Virus record (IMG/VR): IMGVR_UViG_3300011114_000162
Location: 1-34,937 of that record
DNA length: 34,937 bases
Reading direction: 5' to 3' (one strand)
Source: a virus
The notes under the pieces were generated by a model, which worked only from the letters and a program-made list of their open reading frames with translations, was not told the origin of the DNA and did no database searches. Below, piece after piece: positions 20,996-29,890 of this stretch. Both the position numbers and the translations under genes were made by a program. The stretch's first letter is position 1. Every line of letters starts with the position of its first letter.

Positions 20996-21021
20996 CCCCG
21001 CTAAAGAAGCGGGGTTTTCTT
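20996..21021 (+). terminator. Rho-independent terminator after capsid genes
   Basis: CCCCGC (20996-21001) and GCGGGG (21009-21014) form a 6-bp GC stem with a seven-base loop, then TTTTCTT. It lies 2 bases before the next gene, so partial read-through or a new promoter must feed the downstream block. Confidence 0.88.
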
Positions 21022-21022
21022 A

Positions 21023-22663
21023 ATGAGTTTTTTACCCCTTAAAGTCACCGGTCAATGTGTTGCGGATGACAACACGCTATTCGCGCACATGGATGCTGCG
21101 ATTGCGCGTGGTTATCCACAGATTACAAGTCAGCAAGACATAAAAACTGGCCTGATCCTACTGGTGGCAAGCGCACCAAGTGTTCAAGGGCAAATAGAAC
21201 TCATCAAGAAAATGCAAGCAGCCGGTGCGCCGGTTGTCGCCATCAAGGGCGCACACGATTGGCTAATTGACAACGGCGTGATTCCCGATTACGCCTTAGC
21301 AATTGACCCACAAGAGCACAGAATAGCGTTCTACAAGCCTCACAAGGCTGTGCGGTACATGATTGCCAGCCAATGCCATCCGGCAATGTTTGACAACCTT
21401 GTTGGCTGCGATGTCACCATTTGGCATCCATACATCACCAAGGGCCAAAATCGGCCCACAAACGTCATGCTGATTGGCGGTGGCACTACCTCCGGCCTAC
21501 GCGCCATTTCTTTGTTCTACGTCCTTGGCTACCGCCAGTTTGAATTGTTTGGGTTTGATTCCTGCAATACCGGTGATGCGCTGCGGGTTAACGGCGATGG
21601 CCTCAAGGACGGCGACAAGCTGATTGAAGTCAGGATCGACCCTGATGGCGAGACTTTCTATTGCAACACGGCAATGGCGCTGCAAGCCGAGCATTTCCAA
21701 ACCTACTATGACTACCTACCGGATGCGGTGTTTAATGGTCACGGGCACGGGCTAATCCAAGCCATCATCCGCAAAAGGGAAGAAAACATGATGACATTGG
21801 GCAACATCATCAACACCCAAGCGCAGCAGAATGATCAGGTTTCGTTTATCCATTTTGGTGATCACTGGTCGGCAAGTTGGCGTTACCGCGCAAAGATACC
21901 GGCAGGCACATGGGCAAGCCTTAACGACTTGACCGCAGGCACATTGGTGTTTGCCAAGCCTCAAGCGCATGAACTTATGGAAATGGCGCGGGCCAAGGCG
22001 CGTGGCGCACGGGTAATCGTAGACTTTTGCGATGACCATTTTGATTGGACGCACTACGCCGAGGCGCTGCGGATTGCCGATGTGGTGACTTGCCCGACCC
22101 AAGAGATGGCAAAACGCATCAAGGCATTAGGCAAGGATGCCGTGGTCATTCCCGACCCGTTTGAGTACGATGAGATGCCGCCACATTGCAACGGCGTGAA
22201 TCTGCTGTGGTACGGGCACGCCGTCAACAAACAAAGCCTACAGCGCATCTTGCCGGACATTGAGCGTTACCCGCTGCGGGTGGTGTCCAACTTTGGCGGG
22301 GCAATCCCTTGGTCGCATGAAACCATGTTGGAAGAATTTGCTCGCGCTGACATTGTGGTGATCCCCGCCACCGATACCTACAAAAGCCCAAATCGGGCAA
22401 TTGAGGCAACCCGTCAAGGGTGTTTTGTAGTCGCAGAGCCGCATCCAGCATTGGAGGGTTTCCCTGGCATTTGGATTGGCAACATCAAAGAGGGCATCGA
22501 ATGGACAATACAGAGGAACGTGTCAAGCAATATCTTGGCGGCGCAACAATTCGTGATGGAAAAATACTCGCCGCAAATAGTGATCGATGCATGGAAGACG
22601 ATTACGAAACGGCCTACAACCTCGGATGCGGAAAAAAGCATTGGGACGGCTGGGTCAATGTAG
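21023..22663 (+). CDS. DUF115 (Maf-like) and glycosyltransferase fusion protein
   Basis: 546 residues in two parts. Residues 1-250: LLVASAPSVQGQIELIKKMQ, AIKGAHDWLIDNGVIPDYAL with AIDPQEH, and MLIGGGTTSGLRAISL plus YRQFELFGFDSC, matching DUF115, the fold of Maf flagellin glycosyltransferases and MptE. Residues 270-530: a GT-B-like transferase with FIHFGDHWSASWRYR, VIVDFCDDHFDW, VLPDPF-like VVIPDPFEYDEM, and ADIVVIPATDTYKSPNRAIE with EATRQGCFVVA near its active site. It probably transfers a sugar to a virion or cell-surface target. It starts after the capsid terminator. Its last 73 bases (possibly 163) overlap the methyltransferase gene. It ends with TAG. Confidence 0.78.
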   Translation: MSFLPLKVTGQCVADDNTLFAHMDAAIARGYPQITSQQDIKTGLILLVASAPSVQGQIELIKKMQAAGAPVVAIKGAHDWLIDNGVIPDYALAIDPQEHRIAFYKPHKAVRYMIASQCHPAMFDNLVGCDVTIWHPYITKGQNRPTNVMLIGGGTTSGLRAISLFYVLGYRQFELFGFDSCNTGDALRVNGDGLKDGDKLIEVRIDPDGETFYCNTAMALQAEHFQTYYDYLPDAVFNGHGHGLIQAIIRKREENMMTLGNIINTQAQQNDQVSFIHFGDHWSASWRYRAKIPAGTWASLNDLTAGTLVFAKPQAHELMEMARAKARGARVIVDFCDDHFDWTHYAEALRIADVVTCPTQEMAKRIKALGKDAVVIPDPFEYDEMPPHCNGVNLLWYGHAVNKQSLQRILPDIERYPLRVVSNFGGAIPWSHETMLEEFARADIVVIPATDTYKSPNRAIEATRQGCFVVAEPHPALEGFPGIWIGNIKEGIEWTIQRNVSSNILAAQQFVMEKYSPQIVIDAWKTITKRPTTSDAEKSIGTAGSM

Positions 22664-23103
22664 ACCTGTATTCGGAAACATCGGACATCAAGTGCGACTT
22701 GCGTAAGCTGGAACTTGCCAGCAACTCAGCCGATGCGGTTGCCGCCATTCATGTGTTGGAGCATTTCTACGAATGGGAAGTACACGCCTTGTTGTCAGAG
22801 TGGATGCGCGTTCTCAAGCCAGGCGGCAAGATGATCCTTGAACTGCCGTGTATGGACAAAGTATTTGCCTACATCCACAATTGCGTGGTGCAAAAACAAG
22901 GATTGCAGCCGTTTATGGTCACCTACGCGCTATGGGGCGACCCCAAATACAAAGACCCTGCCATGTGCCACCGGTGGGGCTGGTTTCAAAACCCGCTACG
23001 CGATATGCTGCAATCGGTGGGCATGGAGCGCATCAAATTCTTTGACCCGCGCTATCATTTTCCATTCCGAGACATGAGGGTTGAATGCTACAAGGTGTCC
23101 TAA
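22591..23103 (+). CDS. SAM-dependent methyltransferase
   Basis: 170 residues from MEDDYETAYNLGCGKKHWDG. The SAM-binding motif I is YNLGCGKKHWDGWVNVD at residues 8-24, then an acidic CDLRKLELASNSADAVAAIH and VLEHFYEW (motif II region) and VLKPGGKMILELPC (motif III). Phage copies of this family accompany glycosyltransferases and likely modify sugars or proteins. I chose ATG 22591 because family members begin just before NLGCG, but it lacks a ribosome site; ATG 22501, with GAGGG upstream, would add 30 residues and lengthen the overlap with the previous gene. Confidence 0.78.
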   Translation: MEDDYETAYNLGCGKKHWDGWVNVDLYSETSDIKCDLRKLELASNSADAVAAIHVLEHFYEWEVHALLSEWMRVLKPGGKMILELPCMDKVFAYIHNCVVQKQGLQPFMVTYALWGDPKYKDPAMCHRWGWFQNPLRDMLQSVGMERIKFFDPRYHFPFRDMRVECYKVS

Positions 23104-23819
23104 GTAACGCCGAGCGTCATGCCCAAATGTCGCAGGCACATGGGCAAATGCTCAAGAAAAGGCCCAAATTTAACGACAAATGGGCATCAATCGTCTGTTA
23201 CGGCCCAAGCCTTGCGGACACATGGAAGCTGATAAAGCGGCCCATTGTCACGGTGTCAGGCGCCCATGACTACCTTGTCAGGCGCGGAATCGTGCCTGAT
23301 TTTCATGTGGACTGCGACCCTCGGGAACACAAGGCGCGGATGCTGCAAAACCCGCAGGACAAGACAACTTACCTGATGGCAACCGTTTGCCACCCGAAAT
23401 ATTGGGAAGTGCTGAAAGGCCGCAAGGTGCGGCTGTGGCATCTGATCAACGGTGATGACCTAGAAACCGTGGCCTGGGTGATGCAAAACCACCCCGAAGG
23501 CGCAAACAGCATGATTGGCGGCGGCAGTTCTGTTGGGCAACGGGCGATGAACGTCATGGCGGCGCTTGGCTACCGGCGGTTCAACATCCACGGCATGGAT
23601 TGCTCATTCACGACCGACCGACACGCTGCGGCGCATTTGGGCAAGGAACAAGCTAAAATTATGGTGAAAGCTGGAAACCGAGTATTTCAGACCACTAAAC
23701 AGATGCTACAGGCAGCAATTGAGATGGAACAATTCATCACAACTCAGGATGCGGAGATCGCATTTTTTGGTGACGGGCTTATGCAAGAAACGGCACTTCA
23801 ACTAAAGGAAATGGCATGA
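23085..23819 (+). CDS. DUF115 (Maf-like) protein
   Basis: 244 residues. IVCYGPSLADTWKLIKRPIV, VSGAHDYLVRRGIVPDFHVD with DCDPREHKA, and MIGGGSSVGQRAMNVMAALG with GYRRFNIHGMDCSF give the complete DUF115 pattern, including the GPSL motif that reads SAPS in the fusion protein. It is a paralogue of residues 20-250 of that protein without the transferase half. GAGGG precedes the ATG at 23085, which overlaps the methyltransferase end by 19 bases. A role in modifying nonulosonic-acid-type or other sugars is suggested by the bacterial Maf family, not proven. Confidence 0.75.
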   Translation: MLQGVLSNAERHAQMSQAHGQMLKKRPKFNDKWASIVCYGPSLADTWKLIKRPIVTVSGAHDYLVRRGIVPDFHVDCDPREHKARMLQNPQDKTTYLMATVCHPKYWEVLKGRKVRLWHLINGDDLETVAWVMQNHPEGANSMIGGGSSVGQRAMNVMAALGYRRFNIHGMDCSFTTDRHAAAHLGKEQAKIMVKAGNRVFQTTKQMLQAAIEMEQFITTQDAEIAFFGDGLMQETALQLKEMA

Positions 23820-24403
23820 AGAACGAAACGGCTGGATGGACAAATGAAAGTTTCATGGAGGACAACCGAGGCAAAATGGCGGTGTTTTTTCATGCTGTGC
23901 AGATCAAGAATAACTACAAATCAGAATTGGAAAAGCGCCCGATTTTTGAGGAACGCATTTACTTGAAAAAGCTGGTTCCAGGCGATTCCACGCTGGTGGT
24001 TGACCGCCCCATGCGCGAAACCGACATGGAAGAATTTCCCATTGAGTGGGCGCGGTTTGAGCAAAAGAAAGAACAGAAATCCGATGGCACTCCCATTGAG
24101 GCATGGGCGGCAATCAGCGACACGCAAAAAGCCGAATTTCGGGCGCTCAACATCTTCACGATTGACCAGTTTGCCAAGCTGCCGGATTCCGCAGGCAATA
24201 AAATCATGGGGTTTAACGACCTCCGAGCCAAGGCCCGCGCATTCATTGGTGCGGCGCAAGATAGTCAAATGATGGACAAAATCCGCGCTGAGACTGATGA
24301 AAAATTGAAGGCCCAAGAGGTTGAAATGGCTGAACTTCGTGCCATGATTGCAGAATTGACATCCAAGAAGGCTGGCAGACCTCGAAAAGAATTGGTGGAA
24401 TAA
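23816..24403 (+). CDS. Helical virion-associated protein of unknown function
   Basis: 195 residues starting MKNETAGWTNESFMEDNRGK. The first 90 residues form a compact domain (KMAVFFHAVQIKNNYKSELE; RPIFEERIYLKKLVPGDSTL). Residues about 115-150 (LNIFTIDQFAKLPDSAGNKI) resemble a helix-hairpin-helix or SAP-like repeat, then a coiled coil (AQEVEMAELRAMIAELTSKK) and a basic GRPRK tail that could touch DNA. It lies between the glycan block and connector genes and is often found just before tail genes in related phages. Function not known. Confidence 0.6.
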   Translation: MKNETAGWTNESFMEDNRGKMAVFFHAVQIKNNYKSELEKRPIFEERIYLKKLVPGDSTLVVDRPMRETDMEEFPIEWARFEQKKEQKSDGTPIEAWAAISDTQKAEFRALNIFTIDQFAKLPDSAGNKIMGFNDLRAKARAFIGAAQDSQMMDKIRAETDEKLKAQEVEMAELRAMIAELTSKKAGRPRKELVE

Positions 24404-25321
24404 ATGGCTTACAACTTACTGCAACTGGTTGACCAAGTTTCGGGCGAACTGGGTTTGTCCCAACCGGCGGCAGTAATTGGCTCCACCAACAACCAAACCG
24501 TCCAACTGCTTGCTTTGGCGCAGCGGTTGGGCAAAGATTTGGTGCGCGAATACGAATGGCAGCGGCTGGTCAAGACTTATGTCCTGCAAACAACCGCCGG
24601 AATTAGCACCACCGGCACAATCACGGCAGGCTCAAAGGTCATCACAGCAATTCCGTCTACCGCTGCCTTAGAGGTGGGCAATGTGGTCACCGGCACAGGC
24701 CAAGCCCCATACGCTGAGATTTTGACCATTGACTCAAGTACTCAAGTCACGCTGAACACGCCTGTGGCAACCTCTACGGCGGCGGTGTCCATGACGTTTG
24801 CCAAGCAAGACTATGCAATGCCGACTGACTTTGACCGCATGATCTCGGACACAAATTGGGATCGCACAAACCATTGGCGCAACCTTGGAACAAAAACTTC
24901 CCAAGAATGGCAATGGCTGCAAGGCGGCATCATTTCTGTTGGCCCACGGGAACGCTATCGCATATACAACAACCGCTTGCGAATTTTTCAAGCCTTGACA
25001 AGCATTTACACCTTTGCGTTTGAGTACGTCAGCAATTATTGGGTGATGAGCGCAGCGGCAACAGCAGGCGACAAGGGCGCGTATACCCTTGACACCGACA
25101 CAACAATTTTTCCCGATGACCTTATGCTGGCGGGTCTGAAATTCTATTTTCTCAAGGCTAAAAAGTTGGATTACGCCGTGGAATTGGGCGAATTTATGCG
25201 GGCGTTAAGTTACACCAAAGCGCAAGATGTGCCTGTACCAGCGCAGTCTCTTGCCCCGATTGGCATGAATCCGCTGGTCGGCCCGTGGAGTGTTCAAGAC
25301 GGCAACTGGCCCGCGCAGTAA
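24404..25321 (+). CDS. Head-to-tail connector / tail tubular-type protein
   Basis: 305 residues starting MAYNLLQLVDQVSGELGLSQ. The N-terminal helices followed by a beta-domain (TTGTITAGSKVITAIPSTAA; VGNVVTGTGQAPYAEILTID) and ending with aromatic helical segments (PDDLMLAGLKFYFLKAKKLD) fit proteins that cap the portal, equivalent to T7 gp11 or P22 gp4. MPTDFDRMISDTNWDRT is a conserved part of the family in environmental podoviruses. It begins immediately after the previous stop and precedes the beta-propeller tail protein by TAATG. Confidence 0.75.
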   Translation: MAYNLLQLVDQVSGELGLSQPAAVIGSTNNQTVQLLALAQRLGKDLVREYEWQRLVKTYVLQTTAGISTTGTITAGSKVITAIPSTAALEVGNVVTGTGQAPYAEILTIDSSTQVTLNTPVATSTAAVSMTFAKQDYAMPTDFDRMISDTNWDRTNHWRNLGTKTSQEWQWLQGGIISVGPRERYRIYNNRLRIFQALTSIYTFAFEYVSNYWVMSAAATAGDKGAYTLDTDTTIFPDDLMLAGLKFYFLKAKKLDYAVELGEFMRALSYTKAQDVPVPAQSLAPIGMNPLVGPWSVQDGNWPAQ

Positions 25322-26868
25322 TGCTTGCATCATTTGGCAAAGCCCCACCGACTCAGCGCAGTCAAACGGTATCTGTAGCCGCCCCTATTGGCGGGTGGAA
25401 TGCCCGCGATGCGTTGGGCGCAATGGATCCGCTAGATGCGGTCACGCTGACAAACTTTTGGCCTGGCACAAACTCGGTCATTTTGCGGAACGGGTACACC
25501 AAGTTTGCCACCGGAATTACCGGCACGGTTCAGACCATTTTTGCGTACAGTTCGGGCACATCCAATCAGCTTTTTGCGGCGGCGGTGGATTCAATCTACG
25601 ATGTGACAAATGGCGGCGCGGTAGGCGCTGCGGATGTCACCGGCCTATCTAGCGCCAAATTTCAGTACATCAACATGACCACCACAGGCGGGTCATATTT
25701 GATGTGTGTCAATGGCGTGGACAAGCTGCGAACTTATGATGGTTCGGCGTGGCACAAAGACGGCGATGGGTCGCCTTACAACATCACCGGCGTAGATACC
25801 GCCAATTGCTCCAACATCACGCTGTTTAAGAATCGCGTGTGGTTGGTGGAAAACGGGTCGCTGAAAGCATGGTATTTGCCAATCAACAGCATTGGTGGCG
25901 CTGCGGTGTCGTTAGACATGACCAGCCTTGTCCAATATGGCGGCTACATCATGGCGGGCATGACTTGGACGCTAGATGCCGGTTACGGCATGGACGATTA
26001 CCTTGCGTTCATCACCAGCAATGGTGAAGTGGTGGTTTGGCGGTTAACCGACCCAACAACGCCAAGCGGCATTTCTATGACCGGTTTGTGGAAAGTTGGC
26101 GCACCTATCGGGCGGCGCTGCTGGCTCAAGTACGGCGGTGATTTGTTGATGATTACGCAAGACGGCGTGGTTCCCATGTCCGGCAGCTTGCAATCGTCCC
26201 GCCTTGACCCTCGGGTGTCAATCACCAACAAAATTCAATATGCGGTCAGCCAGGCGGTCAGTTCTTATGGACAAAACTTTGGGTGGAGTTTGCTTTATTA
26301 CCCCAAAGAAAACCAATTGATTATGAATGTCCCAATTGCTACGGGGCAAGAACAGCAGTATGTGATGAACACCATCACAAAAAGCTGGTGTAACTTCACC
26401 GGTTGGTATGCCAATTGTTGGGAAATTTATCAAGATGACCCCTATTTTGGCGGCGATGGCTATGTTGGCAAAGCGTGGAATGGCACGGTAGATGACACAT
26501 CCAACATCAACGGGTTTGCCTTGCAGAGTTTCCAAAACTACGGGTCGGCGACTCAAAAGCAATGCAAGATGATTCGTTATCACTTGTTAAGCAACGGCAC
26601 ACCGGCGATCTTTGGCAATGTAAATGTCGATTACAACCTTGCCGACCAAAGCGCCCAGTTGAGTTTTTCTACTTCGCAATATGGGGTTTGGGACAGCGGC
26701 CTGTGGGATGTCGCCTATTGGGGCGGCGGGCTTAACCCTACCGCTGATTGGCAGGGCACGACCGGCATCGGATATTCTTTTGCGCCCACGTTGAACACCG
26801 CTACGCAGGGTATAGAATTGCAATGGGTCGCAACCGACTTGGTGTTTGAGGCTGGTGGTGTCCTTTGA
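25321..26868 (+). CDS. Tail hub / tail stabilisation protein (P22 gp10-like)
   Basis: 515 residues starting MLASFGKAPPTQRSQTVSVA. GGWNARDALGAMDPLDAVTL and TNFWPGTNSVILRNGYTKFA form the conserved N-terminus of a family of large beta-propeller tail proteins (P22 gp10 / T7 gp12 functional class). The rest alternates Gly-Trp-Tyr rich strands (CVNGVDKLRTYDGSAWHKDG; WNGTVDDTSNINGFALQSFQ). It should close the tail beneath the connector. The start at 25321 shares a base with the preceding stop; the in-frame codon 36 bases upstream is unlikely. Confidence 0.8.
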   Translation: MLASFGKAPPTQRSQTVSVAAPIGGWNARDALGAMDPLDAVTLTNFWPGTNSVILRNGYTKFATGITGTVQTIFAYSSGTSNQLFAAAVDSIYDVTNGGAVGAADVTGLSSAKFQYINMTTTGGSYLMCVNGVDKLRTYDGSAWHKDGDGSPYNITGVDTANCSNITLFKNRVWLVENGSLKAWYLPINSIGGAAVSLDMTSLVQYGGYIMAGMTWTLDAGYGMDDYLAFITSNGEVVVWRLTDPTTPSGISMTGLWKVGAPIGRRCWLKYGGDLLMITQDGVVPMSGSLQSSRLDPRVSITNKIQYAVSQAVSSYGQNFGWSLLYYPKENQLIMNVPIATGQEQQYVMNTITKSWCNFTGWYANCWEIYQDDPYFGGDGYVGKAWNGTVDDTSNINGFALQSFQNYGSATQKQCKMIRYHLLSNGTPAIFGNVNVDYNLADQSAQLSFSTSQYGVWDSGLWDVAYWGGGLNPTADWQGTTGIGYSFAPTLNTATQGIELQWVATDLVFEAGGVL

Positions 26869-27301
26869 GATCACTTCAGACCATTCAGCAGGACATTGGA
26901 CTGCAAAAAAGGTCGATGGTGGCTATTTTCAAGAGCGCAGCCGGTCTATCGGGTTGAAAAAAGACGGCGAATTTGTCGCCGGTGTCATCTACGAGAACTG
27001 GCATGGCAAGTCAATCACTTGCCACATTGCGGTCACCGGCAGAATGACTCCGGTCTATCTGTTTGCCATCTTTGATTACCCGTTTAATGTTTGCAAAGTC
27101 GGCAAAATCATTGTGCCGGTCAGCAGCGCAAATCTTACAAGCATCAAATTTGTTGAAAAAATGGGCTTTCAAGAGGAAGCGCGGATCAAGGATGCGATGG
27201 CAGACGGGGATATGGTAATCCTCACCATGCCAAAGGAACAATGCAAATATTTGGAGAATCGATATGGGAAAAAGTGCACCAACGCCACCGGCAACGCCTG
27301 A
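26858..27301 (+). CDS. GNAT-family acetyltransferase-like protein
   Basis: 147 residues. Start is GTG at 26858 with GAGG six bases upstream. The body shows VAGVIYENWHGKSITCHIAV (central strands), PVYLFAIFDYPFNVCKVGKI, and VSSANLTSIKFVEKMGFQEE, the usual final GNAT motif (N..s....ek.GF). Phages encode this family between tail and ejection genes; it may acetylate a virion or host protein. It overlaps the tail gene by 11 bases and the following gene by 38 bases. The exact start is not certain; GTG 26855 and TTG 26846 are alternatives. Confidence 0.7.
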   Translation: MSFEITSDHSAGHWTAKKVDGGYFQERSRSIGLKKDGEFVAGVIYENWHGKSITCHIAVTGRMTPVYLFAIFDYPFNVCKVGKIIVPVSSANLTSIKFVEKMGFQEEARIKDAMADGDMVILTMPKEQCKYLENRYGKKCTNATGNA

Positions 27302-28169
27302 CTACACCGGCGCAGCAGCCGCACAAGGCGCTGCAAACGTCGAGGCCGCGCGGGTTGGTTCAAAGCTATCCAATCCCAATATGTACACGCCCTATGGCAC
27401 GCAATTGGTGTCATATGAGGGTGACCAACCAACCATTACGCAAACGCTGACCCCACAGGCTCAAAAAACACTAGAGGAACAGCAAAACACGCAATATCAG
27501 CTTGCATCACTAAGCAGCAAAGGCGCTGGTCTTGCAAGCAATGTCCTTGACAAGTCTTTCAATTTTGGCGGCCCTGCTGTTCAAACTTCGCTAGATTTGA
27601 GCAATATCGCCAAGATGCCGGTCAATGCCGGAACGACAGGTCAAGAAGCCATCATGTCGCGTCTAGAGCCATCATTACAAAGACAGCGCACATCCACCGA
27701 AACCCAACTGATTAACCAAGGATTGCGCCCTGGCACAGAAGCTTACGACAACGCTATCCAGCTATTGGGTCAACAAGAGAACGATGCCCGCACACAAGCG
27801 GCGCTGACCGGCATCAACTTGGACACAAGCGCAAATGCACAAGGTTACAACCAAGCCCTGCAAGGTGCACAGTTTGGCAACACCGCCCAGCAGCAGGCGC
27901 TTGCACAGGCCATCCAACAACGTCAAATGCCGCTGAATGAGATTACGGCATTGATGTCCGGAAGTCAGATTCAAAACCCGCAATTTGGCGCTTATCAAGG
28001 CTCCAATGTGGCTGCTGCACCGGTGTTCGCAGCTACTCAAGCGCAAGGACAAGCCGAGCAAAATGCGTACAACCAACAAGTGGCAACGCAAAACGCAAAT
28101 ACCGCAGGGCTTTACAGCTTGGCTGGAACAGTCGGTGGTGCTGGCGCATATGGCTACTTTAAGAGATAA
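27264..28169 (+). CDS. Internal virion / ejection protein, Gln-rich
   Basis: 301 residues starting MGKSAPTPPATPDYTGAAAA. The body is helical and Gln/Ala/Asn-rich (QLINQGLRPGTEAYDNAIQL; QQQALAQAIQQRQMPLNEIT), ending in a hydrophobic glycine-rich segment (LYSLAGTVGGAGAYGYF) that could insert into a membrane. This pattern and position resemble ejection proteins of short-tailed phages (P22 gp7/gp20/gp16, T7 gp14 functional class). Start has TTGGAGAAT upstream. Confidence 0.68.
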   Translation: MGKSAPTPPATPDYTGAAAAQGAANVEAARVGSKLSNPNMYTPYGTQLVSYEGDQPTITQTLTPQAQKTLEEQQNTQYQLASLSSKGAGLASNVLDKSFNFGGPAVQTSLDLSNIAKMPVNAGTTGQEAIMSRLEPSLQRQRTSTETQLINQGLRPGTEAYDNAIQLLGQQENDARTQAALTGINLDTSANAQGYNQALQGAQFGNTAQQQALAQAIQQRQMPLNEITALMSGSQIQNPQFGAYQGSNVAAAPVFAATQAQGQAEQNAYNQQVATQNANTAGLYSLAGTVGGAGAYGYFKR

Positions 28170-28177
28170 GGAAGCAT

Positions 28178-29890
28178 ATGGCAGACATTAGCTTAATTGA
28201 TCCTTACAGCGCACAGCAAGAAAGCATTGCGCGACAACGGCGCATGGCGCAGGCATTACAGCAGCAAGCACAATCCCCAATGGAAATGCCGCAAACGCCT
28301 GGTGTGCTGATTAGCCCTTATGCGGGCTTGGCAAAGGTTTTACAAGGCGTATATGGCGGCTATCAAGAAGCAGAAGCCGACAAAGAATATAGAAACTTGG
28401 TGAACGAAGCGCGGACAAACCAAGCTGAAGATTTTGCCAAAGTCATTGGCGCATTGAGCGCCCCAGGCCGAGAAGGTGTAGCAGGGCAAGCAGAAATTCC
28501 ATATGAACCGGCGCAAATAGAACAAATTTATGGCACTAAACCCGCACCTATTAAGGGTACTGGTTTTGGAAGCGGTATGTTAATGCCTGATCAAGTCATT
28601 GGCGAAAAAGTCATAAAAGCCGAAGTACCGTACCAAGCAGCCATTCCCGAAGTAAAAGATGTGCCTGCTGGCTACATTAGCCCTGAACTAATTGCAAACT
28701 TAAAAGACCCATCAATGCGTCAATTTGCAATGGCGCAAGCAATGGCAAAACTAGAGCCAAAAGCGCCAATCAGCGTTGCGCCTGGTGCATCATTGATTGA
28801 CGCGCGCACATTAAAACCGGTGTTTACTGCCCCAGCAGCGGCACAACGTCCTGTTGCGCTTGGTGAAGGTCAAAATTTATATGATTCAAATGGAAAATTG
28901 TTAGTTACAGGTACACCAAAAACAGCAACAACAACCCCACATTGGGAAGCAACAACCCAAAAAGTTAATGGTAAGGATGTGCCTGGTTGGATCAATTTGA
29001 ACGCCGCAGACAAAGCGGCCTCTTTTGTTGCTGGCGCAAAACCAACTGAAACAAAAGCAACAGAACCAAAATGGGAAAAAGGCGTAAAAATTGTTGATGG
29101 AAAAAATGTTTTTGGTTGGTACGATTTAACTGCACCAAACTATGAAGCGTCATTTAAAGCGGGTGCAATTCCTCCAGCGGGCGACACCAAATTGATTGAA
29201 GTGACCCGAGGCGGCAAGGTGTATTACGAAAATCCTGCTATTGTTGATGTTGCCGCCCGTCAAGCTGCTGCAATTGAAAAAGAAGTTGTACCAGTTAAGA
29301 AAATTCGCATGGATATTACAAATCCAGATGGTTCAACAAAAACAATTTTGACGGATGAAACCGACCCAAGATTTGCAGAAGGATTTGCAACAAAAGGGCC
29401 GGAATATGCAAGCATTACAACAGTAAATTCACAAGGTGAAACTGTTGTACGACAAGTCAAAATAGACGATCCAATTCTTAAAACAGGCTATGTCAAGCCA
29501 TTGGAAGGCTTTTTTGGTCAATTGCAAGCGCTTGGTGTGCCAATTGGCGATTGGAGAAACAATCCGGCACTTTCGGATATGGTTAATCGTTATTTTGTCA
29601 AAGGTGTTGGCGGTTCGGATATTGAAGCTGTGGCTGGTTATGATTTGCAAAAAATGGAAGTACTTGCTAGATTGGCTGAGCAAGGAATTAAAGTGCCGCA
29701 AGCCGTATTGGACAAATTAAACATAAAAGCAACGCCAGGATTGCTTGGAGGCGCACAATCATCAAGTGCAACGTCAGGAATTGCAAAAACCCCACCAAAA
29801 ATTAACGATGTTGTAGTCAATGGCGATAAAAAATTCAAATTTAAAGGTGGTGATCCCAACCAACAATCTAATTGGGTGGAGGTGAAATAA
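28178..29890 (+). CDS. Large internal virion / ejection protein with internal repeats
   Basis: 570 residues starting MADISLIDPYSAQQESIARQ. N-terminal helices are followed by a central region with two similar units: HWEATTQKVNGKDVPGWINL near residue 254 and KWEKGVKIVDGKNVFGWYDL near residue 298, each followed by A.F.AGA(K/I)P. A third, weaker unit may start near VTRGGKVYYENPA. The end is helical and then charged. Such proteins fill the capsid around DNA and enter the host at infection. Its DNA looks more AT-rich than flanking genes. An RBS-like AAGGAAG precedes the start. Confidence 0.68.
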   Translation: MADISLIDPYSAQQESIARQRRMAQALQQQAQSPMEMPQTPGVLISPYAGLAKVLQGVYGGYQEAEADKEYRNLVNEARTNQAEDFAKVIGALSAPGREGVAGQAEIPYEPAQIEQIYGTKPAPIKGTGFGSGMLMPDQVIGEKVIKAEVPYQAAIPEVKDVPAGYISPELIANLKDPSMRQFAMAQAMAKLEPKAPISVAPGASLIDARTLKPVFTAPAAAQRPVALGEGQNLYDSNGKLLVTGTPKTATTTPHWEATTQKVNGKDVPGWINLNAADKAASFVAGAKPTETKATEPKWEKGVKIVDGKNVFGWYDLTAPNYEASFKAGAIPPAGDTKLIEVTRGGKVYYENPAIVDVAARQAAAIEKEVVPVKKIRMDITNPDGSTKTILTDETDPRFAEGFATKGPEYASITTVNSQGETVVRQVKIDDPILKTGYVKPLEGFFGQLQALGVPIGDWRNNPALSDMVNRYFVKGVGGSDIEAVAGYDLQKMEVLARLAEQGIKVPQAVLDKLNIKATPGLLGGAQSSSATSGIAKTPPKINDVVVNGDKKFKFKGGDPNQQSNWVEVK

